A DNA stretch of 62,000 bases from Adiantum capillus-veneris (GCA_014529385.2 CM043958.1:84023025-84085024), one strand, 5' to 3'. Positions 10,740 through 21,765 are shown, counted from the first letter of the stretch. Made by a program: numbers and translations. The notes: generated from the sequence alone by a model not told the origin.

Positions 10740-11790
10740 TCGAGAAAGATTTAGAAGAGTTACGGCAACACGGAGTGGATGCCTCACTGGCATCTGGAGG
10801 GGGTCATATGCATGTAACTATGGATCGCTATGAGGTACCTTGTGATTAACAAATACCGACAATTGCCTTTTGGTTTGAAAGAGCTTGTTAAGATTTCAAT
10901 ATGGGTCTTAATGCATCCATGCAAACACCTTAAGAGACAAGACAGGATCAATGGGAATTGTCGTTGTTCATTGTTTCACTTTGGTTTGAGTCTGCAATGC
11001 AGTCTTGAAGAGTTAGTTTTGTTGGGACTTTGTGAAATATAATGACTGGAATCTGGTAAAAAGAGGCTAGGATGCACAAGTTCTGGGAGAAGCTCCTCAC
11101 AAGTTCAAGAGTGGTATAGAAGCTATTATGCAATTGAAGGCAAATAATCCAAAATGCAATGACCAATACTGTCCTCCATTTGTGATTGTGGACAAAAATG
11201 GAAAATCCGTTGGTCCAATTGTTGATGGTGATGCAGTTGTAACCTTCAACTTTAGAGCAGAGAGAATGATCATGTTGGCAAAAGCTCTCGAGTATGCAAA
11301 CTTTGATAGGGTGGACAAAAATGGCAAATCCGTTGGTCCAATTGTTGATGGTGATGCAGTTGTAACCTTCAACTTTAGAGCAGACAGAATGATCATGTTG
11401 GCAAAAGCTCTTGAGTATGCAAACTTTGATAACCTTGATAGGGTGCGTGTGCCCAAAATTCACTATGCGGGTATGCTTCAATATGATGGTGAGTTGAAGC
11501 TCCCTAGCAAGTGCTTGGTGAGCCCTCCCGAAATTGACCGGACATCAAGTGAATACTTCGGAAAGAAAGGACTCCGAACCTTTGCATCCAGGTACAATTG
11601 GAAGAGGCCTGACGAGTCAGCTTTTTGTTGTTAATCCTCATGCCAAGGAGGGCTATCCAATATATTTAGAAATTAATCGTTTTGGGCGCTTGAGACAACG
11701 AGACAATGAAGTTTGGACATGTTACATTCTTCTCAAATGGTAATCGGTCAGGCTTATTTGATAGCAAGCTAGAGACCTATGTGGAGATAA
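10740..11790 (+). pseudogene. 2,3-bisphosphoglycerate-independent phosphoglycerate mutase, internal exons, broken
   Basis: iPGAM interconverts 3- and 2-phosphoglycerate in cytosolic glycolysis. Bases 10740-10833 encode an iPGAM exon ([13 protein letters not shown], then ASGGGHMHVTMDRYE) followed by GT. The next part resumes at 11041 with NDWNLVKRG, then TAG at 11068-11070 where the family has Trp, then DAQVLGEAPHKFKS. Further on come PPFVIVDKNGKSVGPIVDGD, VRVPKIHYAGMLQYDGELKL and VSPPEIDRTSSEY. After an intron-like break (about 11593-11694) the sequence ETMKFGHVTFFSNGNRSG resumes and fades near 11790 before a poly-C tract. Residues 11188-11433 carry a duplicated 41-codon block. The retained intron positions mean a genomic copy, not a retrocopy. 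The N-terminal part and the C-terminal metal-binding part are missing, so it is inactive. Confidence 0.88.
11188..11433 (+). repeat. In-frame 123-bp tandem duplication inside the iPGAM pseudogene
   Basis: Bases 11188-11310 and 11311-11433 are near-identical 123-bp units (41 codons) covering the VDKNGKSVGPIVDGD to AKALEYANFD segment. Family members have this block once. The few mismatches suggest the duplication is fairly recent. Confidence 0.9.
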
Positions 11791-11813
11791 TAAAAAATAT
11801 ACATCTCTCTCTG

Positions 11814-12101
<288 letters not shown>

Positions 12102-12298
12102 GCACTTATGGTCCCATGGGTTGCTAGCATGAGAGAGGGAGAGAGAGAGAGGCTGTGCACATGCAGGGACCCGACCGATCTTAGTACCCCAAATCTTCAC
12201 CGGTTGTAATCCCCCGCTTCACACACATGCTCTGGTGGCCACAGTAATACCGCCCGCCACCAGCTGTTAGTTGGCGCACATACCCTAACATATAAAAC

Positions 12299-12576
12299 AC
12301 TCTCTCTCTCACTTAGATCTCATTAAAAGAAGCACTTTTTAGCCCCCCTCCCTTTGCCAAAAAGAAACTTTTTCACATTCTCTCATTGCATTCTCTCTCT
12401 AAAATGTGAGACAACTCTCTCACTTTTTCCCCCTTTTCTCTCTTGTCACTCCCCCCTCCCAATCAGTGAGAGGACATTCTATGCTACCTACTTCTGACAG
12501 AAAGTGCAGATCCTCCAAAGTTGTAGGTATGCTCTCTTTCCAACTCTCTCTTCCTTTATTGTCTTTCTCTCTCACT

Positions 12577-12646
<70 letters not shown>

Positions 12647-12650
12647 TTCT

Positions 12651-12716
<66 letters not shown>
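12299..12716. repeat. CT-rich region with two long (CT)n arrays
   Basis: CT-rich leader-like DNA begins just after TATAAAACAC at 12290-12299. (CT)n arrays run at about 12583-12643 and 12653-12715, separated by GCTTCTCCCA. A TATA box followed by a CT-rich leader is a plausible plant promoter layout, but no gene follows before the Copia element. Confidence 0.85.
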
Positions 12717-12721
<5 letters not shown>

Positions 12722-12863
12722 TCTCCCACTCTAGCTCCAGGTGAGCGCAATGGAAAACTCCATTACCTCTATGTATAGTAGCATTTATCTCTCTACACTC
12801 ATGATCAACAATTTGAATTCAAAGGAAATTAAGTTGCACTCCCTCTTTTTCTTCCCTCCTCAA

Positions 12864-13055
12864 TGTTGGGGTATACAGCCCAATGTGGTCGCCCAGGTAA
12901 GTGGGCGGTCCTCCAGGTATGTACACATATTCTTTTGTAAAAACCTAATAAGAACTCACTATGCTCTACACATTATAGTAGAGCGAGTTCACCATATCGT
13001 CGTGCTCTTCTTCTCGCACTCTCTCTCGCGTCGCACTTCCGCTCGTACTCCTTCA
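12864..13055 (+). repeat. Copia copy 1, 5' LTR
   Basis: 192 bp, TGTTGGGG to TTCA, with CTCAA just upstream. It contains CT-rich sequence near its 3' end. Confidence 0.97.
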
Positions 13056-13057
13056 AC

Positions 13058-13069
13058 TGGTATCAGAGC
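13058..13069 (+). promoter_or_regulatory. Primer-binding site, initiator Met-tRNA type (Copia copy 1)
   Basis: TGGTATCAGAGC lies two bases after the 5' LTR end. It is complementary to the 3' end of plant initiator Met-tRNA, the usual Copia primer. Confidence 0.95.
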
Positions 13070-14152
13070 TCAGCTCGAGGCTCGGGGCAGCACTGCAGGA
13101 GGCTAGAGTCACCAACTCAGATTGGAGTGAAATTCGACAGGCGAAGACACAGCCCCAAATCTCGTGGGCGAGCCCGAAGGGCTCGGTGTTGTCAGAATTT
13201 CATTCTGAGGTCATCTCGGCCACCGTTCGGCTTTGACAAAGGTCTGCGCAGGCCATTTTCGACTACGTGGTCTCGACGGGTGCAGATCCGACTCTGCAAA
13301 TTTGTGGTTTTCGGCCTACGACTGCAGGTGCTGAGGATATCGACACTCCTAGAGTGTTGATTTGTGGCTGTCTACACATCGAAGGACGGCTCACAGTTCT
13401 TGGAGGCGTGTCACATACGACATGGGCGTATCTACACACAGACTGTAGGCGACATCCACTAGTTCATCAGGTAGCTTGTGTTTGCTGCTTGATATTCCAG
13501 ATTTCATCCTGACATTGCAGGTACTTCCACATGGGATGTATTGTCAGAGATGATGTATGTCTGTTGAGGGTTTGCTGGCTGTGAGTCACGCAGCAAACAA
13601 CCGCCGCAGCGGTTACAACATATAGTGGGAAATTTGTGGATGTATGACTTTGTGGGAAGTCTATGTACTGTCAGATTTACTGCAGCCTTTGTTGAGGGTC
13701 GAGTGAGGTTTTATTGAGCTGGGGGATTCTCGAATGTTGAGATCCTTTCGGTGATACAGGTCTTGGAGCGATCCCTCGAGCACCCTTAGATAGGCAGCTA
13801 GGATGTATTGACTATGAGTTAGACAGTTGGGATTGCATCTTTGCTTTACTGACGTTGAGGCATTGTCACAGTCTATGCTTACAGGACAGTGACAGGACAG
13901 TGAGAGACAGTACAGGTGCAGGACAGGTTTACCCGCAGCTTGCAGTGTCAGAGAGACAGTGTTTTTTGAGCTGTTTTTGGTCTGTTTTTTAGTACACCAG
14001 AGCCATTTTACAAAGGAGACTCTGCCAAAATTTCTGCAGAATCTAAAGCTTTCTTCGTTCATTTGACAGGTTGATATTGGTTTAGAGGTCAGTTTACAGG
14101 GGAAACTCTGCCGAATTTTTCGCAAGAAAGTAAACTATTGTGAAGCGTAGCT
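13070..14152 (+). other. Long untranslated leader of Copia copy 1
   Basis: About 1.08 kb separates the primer-binding site from the gag ATG. It contains short open frames (such as 13127-13360) without recognisable domains. A GACAGT-rich stretch near 13880-13925 is longer by about 10 bp than in copy 2. A packaging or dimerisation signal is expected somewhere here, but I cannot place one. Confidence 0.6.
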
Positions 14153-15112
14153 ATGGCTAGATCACAGGACACTGCTCTTTACAATATCAAGAAGCTGGAT
14201 GGAACCAATTTCCCATTGTGGAAGAAGCAGATTTGGCACGTGTTGGTACAAAAGAAGCAGATAAAACCTATAAAGCTCAAGGGGATAAAACCAGAAGATA
14301 TGGACGAAGATGAATGGAGCGAAATGGATGAATTGGCACTTTCTACCATTATGCTGACTTTGGCAGAAAGCGTTTACTTCAATGTAGTAGACGAGATGTC
14401 GGCTTATCAAGCATGGTTAAAGCTAAGTGATCTTTATGAGAAGCAGAGTGCAGCTTCATAGGTATACTGGCTTAAGAAGCTTGTTGACTTGAAGATGAAA
14501 GAAGGGACACCTATGTCCAATCATCTGAATGAATTCAACACAATCTATAGTCAGTTGTCAGCTCAAGGTGTCAAGTTTGATGAACCTGTTAGAGCTATGT
14601 TCCTGTTGATCACATTGCCGGAAAGTTGGGACACTTTTCGCACAGCTTTGAGTAATTCTGCACCTCCATATGGTTTGAACATAGCAGGTGTAGAAGGAAG
14701 TCTGCTTACTGAAGAAACCAATAGAAAGACAATGGACAAAGGCAAAGGAACAGCCTTAGTTGTCAGGGGAAGGACCAAAGAAAAGTACAAAGGTGGAAAG
14801 AGGAATCAGTCTCGTAGCAAGTCCCGCAGTGCTAAAGGCAAGAGTGACATAGAATGCTACCATTGTGGCAAGAAGGGTCACATTAAAAGAGACTGCAGAG
14901 AATGGAAAGCAGAAAAAGGCAAAGAGAAAGCTAAAAACCATGGTGAGAAGAACAAGTCCTCAGTGAAGATTCAAGAAATAAATGTGACAAACACTGTTGC
15001 AGAGGATGACAGTCTAGTGTTAGGAGACATCTACTTCTTGAAGAATACAATGGACTCAACTCTTCTTACAGCATCTGATGGAAATGCACTGAGTGACTGG
15101 ATTATAGACTAA
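14153..15112 (+). pseudogene. Copia copy 1 gag (UBN2/retrotran_gag type) with in-frame TAG
   Basis: Gag forms the virus-like particle. ATG 14153 opens a typical Copia Gag (LDGTNFPLWKKQIWHVL, later YEKQSAAS). TAG at 14459-14461 falls just before VYWLKKLVDLKMKEG, a segment that is contiguous with it in related Gags. The same frame continues to a CX2CX4HX4C zinc knuckle (CYHCGKKGHIKRDC, about 14855-14896), so RNA-binding capacity is encoded. The frame then runs to TAA 15110-15112, which sits exactly at the second residue of the protease D-S-G-A motif. The gag TAG is present at the same site in copy 2. Confidence 0.9.
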
Positions 15113-16400
15113 GGGGCATCACTTCATGTGTCTCCAAACAAGGAGTGGTTTACCTCTTATGTGACCACTAAAGATCATGTTCGGCTAGGCAATGGCCAGA
15201 CATGTGAGATCTTAGGTGTTGGAGATGTTCAATTGAAGTTTCAGAATGGCTCTTCTTTCACGTTGAAGAATTTGAGACATGTTCCCGCAATTACAAAGAG
15301 CTTATATTGGCACAGGTTTACTTGATGATGCTGGCTACGTCACCACTTTTGGACAGAACATGTGGAAGATATCCAAGGGTTCTATGACAGTAGCACATGG
15401 AGTAAAGTCTGGAGGACTTTACATGATTTATGTATCAAATGTCTCTAAAAATGTAATCAATGTAACCGAGTAGCCGAACGTTTCTTTGTGGCATTGCCAG
15501 TTAGGACATATGTCTAAGACGGGAATGGAAATCTTGTCTCGTTTTGGTTATTTGCCTGGCTTTTCATTTAATGATTTTGAATTCTGTGAACATTGTCTGT
15601 ATGGTAAGCAAACACAGCAGCCACATAAGCATAGAAGCAGTAGAAGAGATACACAGTTGGCACTTGTTCATAGTGATTTGTGTGGACCTATGCCTAACCT
15701 ATCTCTAGGGGGAGCTTCTTACTTTATGACATTTATAGATGATTACTCGAGGAAAGTATGGGTTTACTTTCTCAAGCACAAGGATGAAGCGTTTAGTGTT
15801 TTCAAAACGTTTGTGACACTTGTGGAGAATCAGAGTGGCAAGAAGCTTAAATGCTTACGCACTGACAATGGTGGAGAGTATGTTTCAAAGGCCTTTCAGG
15901 ACTTTTGTGAGTCAAAAGGTATAAAATGTGAACTTACTGCTTCTTACAATCCTCCTCAAAATGGTGTTACTGAGAGGATGAATAGGACCATACAAGAGAA
16001 GGTTAGAAGTATGTTGTCTAATGCACAGCTGCCAAATGGGTTTTGGGCTGAAGCTGTATCAACAGCTATTCATCTTGTAAATAGATCTCCTAGCAAGGTT
16101 TTGCAGAAGGATTCAGTGCCAGAGATGGTATGGTCAGGCAAAATGCCCTCATACAAGCATCTCAGAGTCTTTGGCTGTGAGGCATATACTCACGTTCCAA
16201 AGGAATTTAGGAACAAACTTGAGCCAAAGAGTAGAAAGTGCATCTTTCTAGGCAGAAAGGTTGGGATCCCAAATCCAGAAAGGTTGTCCGCAGCAATGAT
16301 GTTCACTTCAATGAATCCAACTATCATTCTAAACCAGAGATGGTTGAGGAGATTAGAAGAGTTGTCTTCCAAGAAGATGGACCTGCACGTGCAAGATTAA
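15113..16400 (+). pseudogene. Copia copy 1 protease remainder and integrase
   Basis: After the stop at 15110 the frame continues with GASLHVSPNKEWF (protease). A frameshift at about 15296-15316 moves reading to the next frame (DDAGYVTTFGQNMWKI), and TAG stands at 15471-15473. The GAG-pre-integrase zinc finger follows (WHCQLGHMSKTGM, then CEHCLYGKQ). The integrase core has HSDLCGP, TDNGGEY and QNGVTERMNRT, which contain the DDE residues. A deletion of about 30 bp near 16252 relative to copy 2 shifts the frame at the end of integrase. The frameshift and the TAG are shared with copy 2, so they predate both insertions. Confidence 0.9.
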
Positions 16401-18092
16401 ATGTCAGGGCTCAAGAGGAGCAAGGGCAGGATAGAGTGGAACCACAGGTTGTGGCTGCGCCTGAGCCACCTATTGTGCGTAGATCTGGACATATCACACG
16501 ACCTCCTGATAGGTTTGTTCCATCTATGAACTATGTCATGTTGACTGATTGCAACGAGCCTTCATGTTACAAGGAAGCAGTGCAAATGAAGGACTCCGGG
16601 AATTGGCAATTGGCCATGCAGTCAGAGATGACAGCTCTGCATAAAAATCAGACATGGAAGCTAGTTAAATTACCACGGGGCAAAAAGGCTATACCCTGTA
16701 AATGGGTTTACAGGTATAAGATCACCGCTCATGATAGTCAGCCAAAGTACAAAGCAAGGCTTGTTGCCAAGGGATTTAAGAAAGAACAAGGCATTGACTT
16801 TGATGAAGTCTTCTCTCCGTTGGTCAAGATGACTACATTGAGATTCTTTCTTGCATTGGTTGCCATATTAGATTTGGTGTTGCACCAAATGGATGTCAAG
16901 ACAGCGTTCTTGCATGGTGATTTAGATGTGGAAATTTACATGCAGCAGCGAGAAGGGTTTGTTGAGAAAGGCAAGGAAGATTGGGTATGCCAGTTATTAA
17001 AGAGTCTTTATGGCTTAAAACAATCACCGAGGGCATGGTACCATAAATTCCACAAGTTTATGCTTTCTCAAGGCTACAAACGTAGTGAGTTCAATGAAGG
17101 CTAAGGATGGCAGTTGGCTGATCCTTATTTTGTATGTGGATGACATGTTGATTGCTGGCAAGCACTTGGAAGAAATTTCAGCTTTGAAGTGAAAGATGGC
17201 AAAATTGTTTGACATGAAAGACATGGGTGAGGCAAGTCATATACTTGGTATGCGCATTGAGAGAGACAGATCAAAGAAGTTGATTTGGTTATCTCAAACA
17301 GAGTATATTGACAAGGTTTTGCAACGTTTCAATATGGAGAAGGGAAAGGCACTGAGTGTTCCATTTCCACCATATGTGAAACTTAGCAAACAAGATTGTC
17401 CTATGTCTGAAGAAGAACATGCTGAAATGGATAACATTCCATATGCGTCTGCAGTGGGTAGTTTGATGTATGCAATGATTGCTACTCGCCCAGACATTGC
17501 ATTTGCAGTGGGAGTAGTAAGTCGATACATGTCAACCCCAGGCAAGAAACATTGGGAGGCAGTGAAAGGAATATTGAGATACCTGAAAGCTACAAAGAGT
17601 ATGCGTATATGCTATGGGAGTCAGGAGCTAAGTGTAAAGGGTTTTACAGACTCAGATTATGCAGGTGACTTAGACAACCGAAGGTCTACGTCAGGGTATG
17701 TCTTTACATTGGCTGGTGGAGCAGTATCATGGCGTTCTAGATTACAAGATTGTGTTACTCAGTCTACTACAGAGGCGGAATATGTTGCAGTATCAGAGGC
17801 ATGCAAAGAATCAATTTGGCTTAATCGACTAGTAACAGATTTGGGAATCAAAGAAGAGATGCCTGTGTTATATTGTGATAGTCAAAGTGCTATACAATTG
17901 GCTCGCAATCCAGTTTATCACTCAAAGACAAAGCATGTGGATGTGAAGTATCATTTCATCACGGAAATGCTCGAGGATAAGCAACTTCAGCTTGTCAAAG
18001 TTCACACCACAAAAAATCCTGTTGATCTACTTACAAAAGGACTTCCCTCATAGAGCTTTGCTCATTTTCGCAAGCAGTTAGGTGTAGGGTAG
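16238..18092 (+). pseudogene. Copia copy 1 reverse transcriptase and RNase H
   Basis: The RT part reads WKLVKLPRGKKAIPCKWVYR, KARLVAKGF, DVKTAFLHGDL and SLYGLKQSPRAWY. A deletion of about 20 bp near 17093 (compared with copy 2) breaks the frame before the catalytic YVDD, which itself is intact in another frame at 17133-17144. A TGA at about 17190 follows. The RNase H frame then opens (17196-18053) with IATRPDIAFAVG, YSDSDYAGD-type and STTEAEY segments. A TAG at 18051 (where copy 2 has a Glu codon) truncates the last 13 codons before the normal stop near 18092. Enzyme activity from this copy is unlikely. Confidence 0.92.
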
Positions 18093-18169
18093 TACATCAC
18101 TTCTCTACATCTCTTGTATATTAGCTTCTCTCACACTTAAAGTACCACATTGGACTTTAAGTGGGAGGT

Positions 18170-18361
18170 TGTTGGGGTATAAAGCCCAATGTGGTCGCCT
18201 AGGTAAGTGGGCGGGCCGCCAGGTATGTACACATATTCTTTTGTAAAAACCTAATAAGAACTCACTATGCTCTACACATTACAGTAGAGCGAGTTCACCA
18301 TATCGTCGTGCTCTTCTTCTCGCACTCTCTCTCGCGTCGCACTTCCGCTCGTACTCCTTCA
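18170..18361 (+). repeat. Copia copy 1, 3' LTR
   Basis: 192 bp, preceded by the purine-rich stretch AAGTGGGAGGT (polypurine tract) and followed by CTCAA. It differs from the 5' LTR at 5 sites. Confidence 0.97.
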
Positions 18362-18366
18362 CTCAA

Positions 18367-19296
18367 CATAATTCTTTTATCATATCTCTGAGCACTCTCC
18401 ACTTCTTTTCTCCATAGCCAGCTTGACCTGCTTGTAACAGTCATTATTACACATTCTCTCTGTAATTTTCTTTATTAGCTAATACAAATGTGATTCAATC
18501 CCCTACCATTGCAAGAAATTACTAATAATCCAAAAGGATATTGATTTAACACTGATTTGGAGCACGAGTACGCTACTGTGCGACTTGGAACATCTAATCC
18601 CAATGCTACAGATCAAGATTACCTATGAAACATTTGGTGCAAGGCAATCAACTTATGGATTAATGGACATATTTACCCTGGTGATCCAATGACCAATGCA
18701 TCACCACCCTTTTGTAACATTACTGAGATACTACATTTTATTGGAGATGGAAGAGACAGACTGTTTAGCTACTACTGGAGATTGTAATTAGCTTTCATCA
18801 ATGAAAGGGAAACAAGAAAATATCTTTGCTACCTATTCGTCATTGCAAAAAGAAGTACATGAAAGACATTCAAAAAGTCAGAGAGGAAGTCAATGAGAAG
18901 ACGAAGCAGCTGAATGATGAGATGGTGAAGCTTAATAAAAAAGTAGAGCAGCAAAAAATGGAGCAAGAGCATCGACTAAACAATTACGTTCAGCTACAAC
19001 ACATTGCATGTAAGATGTGCCCGCGAATCAATTATCTCACACAAATTCCATTGGGCTACCACATTCATAAGCACAAGAGACACGCGATGTCTATGATATC
19101 TTCAAGTGGTGGAGCTCAAAAGAAACGTAACCATCAAACTCGCTAAGGATACGAATGCAAGCTTCCACTTTTCTACATTTTTTACAAGTTTCTATAAATT
19201 TACTTCAATATGCAAGAACTTCACTTGGATAATGACAGGAATCGATTCCAATGCTCAAATGACAGGACGTACTCTATTGCAACATATCATCAAGCA
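18367..19296. other. Spacer with a short dispersed repeat
   Basis: The open frame at 18826-19146 encodes a Lys/Glu-rich helix (EEVNEKTKQLNDEMVKLNKK) but has no identified family. Bases 19060-19165 are similar to 60845-60950, including the coding-like MSM(I/L)SSSGGA stretch, so part of this spacer belongs to a dispersed repeat of unknown type. Otherwise nothing is assignable. Confidence 0.5.
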
Positions 19297-19977
19297 TGTA
19301 ATGGAAATGGCCTATGAACTTTGAGGATAGCGAAATTAAGAGAATTAGAGAGAACATTTTTGTTAGACTACTTTGAGAACATAGAGGGTGAACTTAATTG
19401 ATGGTAGCAACATAATCATAGTACTTAATTGGCTTGGCATGAACAATACTTTTGCAAAAGAGAGAGTTTAGAGAACTTGACAACAATTGAGGATCGGATT
19501 TATGTGGAGTTGGTCCCACCTCCAATAGACTTTGTATTATAGATTATCCCATCAAGAGAGACATGGTACAATACAACCTTTGTGTTCCTTGTGACCTAGG
19601 TGATGCAATGAAGATGGAAAGCTTCATGCATCACGAGCATAACATAGACTCTGTAAAAAGCATTGACTATCCCAAGCCTCGGTCCCAAGGCCTCAAACAC
19701 CTTCAAAGGTGGAGAGAGCTAGTGGGGAATGAGGGTAGGGAAGAGGAAGAAGAAACATTCATAGGAGAAAGAAATAGTTCCTCACCTATCATCACTCTTC
19801 TTGCTAGCATACATAATAGCATAGTAATGAAGATGGAGAAGATGGCAAGCTTAAGCATTGAAGCATGGCTCTTGGTTGGATTTGCATTCCATAGCCAGGG
19901 GTGTTGGTGTAGGCTCTCAACTTCTCTACTAGCGTGGAGAAGCAGATGGAGCTCTTGCACTTTGCACTTCACATAAT

Positions 19978-20020
<43 letters not shown>

Positions 20021-20329
20021 AGAGTATATCCCCCAATCTAGCCCCCTTCTTGCTTTGGTCAACCCCCTCTTCTAGCTCATGCTTGAAGCTCATTGGACCC
20101 CTCCAGATGCAAGAGGCATATCAAGCAACAAGGGTAGGTTTTGGACTAGTGTACTTCTTTCCCCTTTGAGGTAGAGAAGCTTGATAATTTCTTAGATAAT
20201 TATTTAATTAACATAAATGCTCATTGGACCCATTTTAAGTTTATCCAATAGGATTGAGGCACACCATGAGGGCAACATGGATAGAGCATTGACATGTGTC
20301 ATTGCTACCTTTTGAGGCTTGGGTTGACC

Positions 20330-20366
<37 letters not shown>

Positions 20367-20865
20367 CTCTCTCATCCCCCTAGATTTAGGGCTCACCCCC
20401 TCCTTTGTAAGGATTTTGTTGACTTTTGGAACACAAGCACCTTAGTCAGCAGCCACGACAAAGCACCTCAAGCTTGGGTAGTGTTCCCACAAGCACCTCA
20501 AGCTCCCTAATTGAATAGCACTGAAAGCACCTCAAGCATCTTAGTCAACAAGAATGACAAGCGCCTCAAGCATCTTAGTCATCAAGCATGACAAGCACAT
20601 CAAGCATCTTAGTTAGCAAGCACGACAAGCACCTCAAACTTGGTTCGGGTTCCCACCTCAAGCACAACCCTAGCTTACCTAAGGTCAAAGGAATTTTAAC
20701 ACTAATCGTTGGTGGTCCTCAATGAAGCTAACCCTAAGGTCTTCGAGCTCCATTCGCTAGCCTTGCTCTTTGATAGACAATCACTCATTTGGACCCATTT
20801 ACCGTTTGCCCCGTGTTTAGATAAATCTATAAGCTAGCACATGTCTATATTCTAACCCTTGTTCC
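19297..20865 (-). repeat. Gypsy A 3' LTR (plus-strand left), with minisatellite and (TG)n arrays
   Basis: It matches 33407-33926 joined to 39054-39948, which is split there by Copia copy 2. It contains (TG)n at 19979-20017 and 20332-20363. It also holds an expanded minisatellite of about 33-bp units built on CACCTCAAGCATCTTAGTCA at about 20430-20650. The other LTR has only about two units of this minisatellite. The apparent frame 19563-19976 is conserved between LTR copies, but I do not regard it as coding. Confidence 0.85.
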
Positions 20866-21319
20866 CGTTTATTCTGCCACATTAAATGATCAATTTAATA
20901 TGAGAAAATAATTTGGGTTGGTTAGATATTAGATTTTATGACATTACCTCTCTCTAGAAATCATAGTCGTCCTCGACTATGAGGTAGAAGAGATAAAGCC
21001 TTAGTCATTAGTCAATGTTTCTTAGCGGGTAGAGGATCCCTTTTTACCCCTACGACATCATTCCAAGATGGATGACTAATCCTTTGGTGCTTTGTAGACG
21101 TCGCTGCCGCAATCATGTCTGCTCTTTAGTCCATTTCATTCTCCCAAAGTAGAGTGACAATTTCTACTTGGTGTTTGAGAGACATCTCACAAACACAATT
21201 GTAAGCATGCATACTATTTAAATTTGTGCACAATAAAAAAAAAATAGTCTTATAAGACAAAAACATTGGTCATTTGAAAGAAATTTGTACATTTTCTTAC
21301 TCTAATGTAGCATTGTAAG
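20866..21319 (-). other. Gypsy A 3' untranslated region
   Basis: Non-coding DNA between the chromodomain and the 3' LTR. It recurs in the truncated family member at 46200-46490, which shows that it belongs to the element. Confidence 0.7.
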
Positions 21320-21765
21320 CATTGACAAGGTTCATAATATCCTTAAGTTGTATTCCTTGCATCCACCTAGCATCTTCAAAAGGATAATTTTTGAATTTAA
21401 TGAGATATCGTCGGATAATCTTACCATGTCAGGGTGCCTTGTCTTCATGCTGAAGGATAGCTTCGGGTTGCAGCACCTCTTCTTGGTTTTCGATTTTGGG
21501 AGGGTCTTCAATATTAGTTCACTTGGTGGCTCTCCTTTGTAGGGCTTAAGTAGGCTCACATGAAAAGAATTGTGTATGAGCCATGAATGGTTGGGCAACT
21601 TGAGTTGATAAGCCGTATCATTGATTGGCTTCAAAATTCTCATTGATTGGCTTCAAAATTTGAAAAGGACCATAGTATCTTTTTGCTAGTTAGCATAATA
21701 CTTTTGATGGCCCGTAGGATTTTTGCCCGTTGTTTGCCTCAATCGATCCTTGGGAAAGTTAAGTC
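21320..21765 (-). pseudogene. Gypsy A integrase C-terminus and chromodomain
   Basis: The minus-strand frame 21643-21332 includes LKLPNHSWLIHNSFHVSLLK and PYKGEPPSE, the classic gypsy integrase C-terminal motif. Bases nearer 21350-21420 in a shifted frame give RRYLIKFKNYPFEDARWM, a chromodomain that in this family directs insertion to heterochromatin. The segment is cut at 21765 by the inserted element. Its missing upstream part is at 28804 and above, and the reading direction and register agree across the break. There is one stop near 21690 and a frameshift before the chromodomain. Confidence 0.9.

Larger units (their letters stand above)
12864..18361 (+). mobile_element. Copia retrotransposon, copy 1 (5498 bp)
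   Basis: The 192-bp LTRs (12864-13055 and 18170-18361) begin TGTTGGGG and end TTCA. They are flanked by an exact 5-bp target duplication CTCAA (12859-12863 and 18362-18366). The primer-binding site TGGTATCAGAGC matches initiator Met-tRNA. The coding order gag, protease, integrase, reverse transcriptase, RNase H is that of Ty1/Copia. I count 5 differences between the LTRs (about 2.6%), so insertion is fairly recent, yet the coding region holds several stops and frameshifts. Comparison with copy 2 shows that some lesions are private and some shared. Confidence 0.97.

Noticed and set aside
10830-11042. 70-codon frame before the iPGAM exon
   Set aside because: It lies in the intron of the iPGAM copy, directly after the GT that follows the upstream exon.
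13127-13512. Basic ORFs in the Copia leader (and 34190-34575)
   Set aside because: They are conserved only because the copies are closely related. No start context, domain or codon signal.
19563-19976. 137-codon frame in the gypsy A LTR as a gene (also 33550-33939)
   Set aside because: It lies in LTR sequence, is cut by the Copia insertion in the other LTR, and has no recognisable domain.
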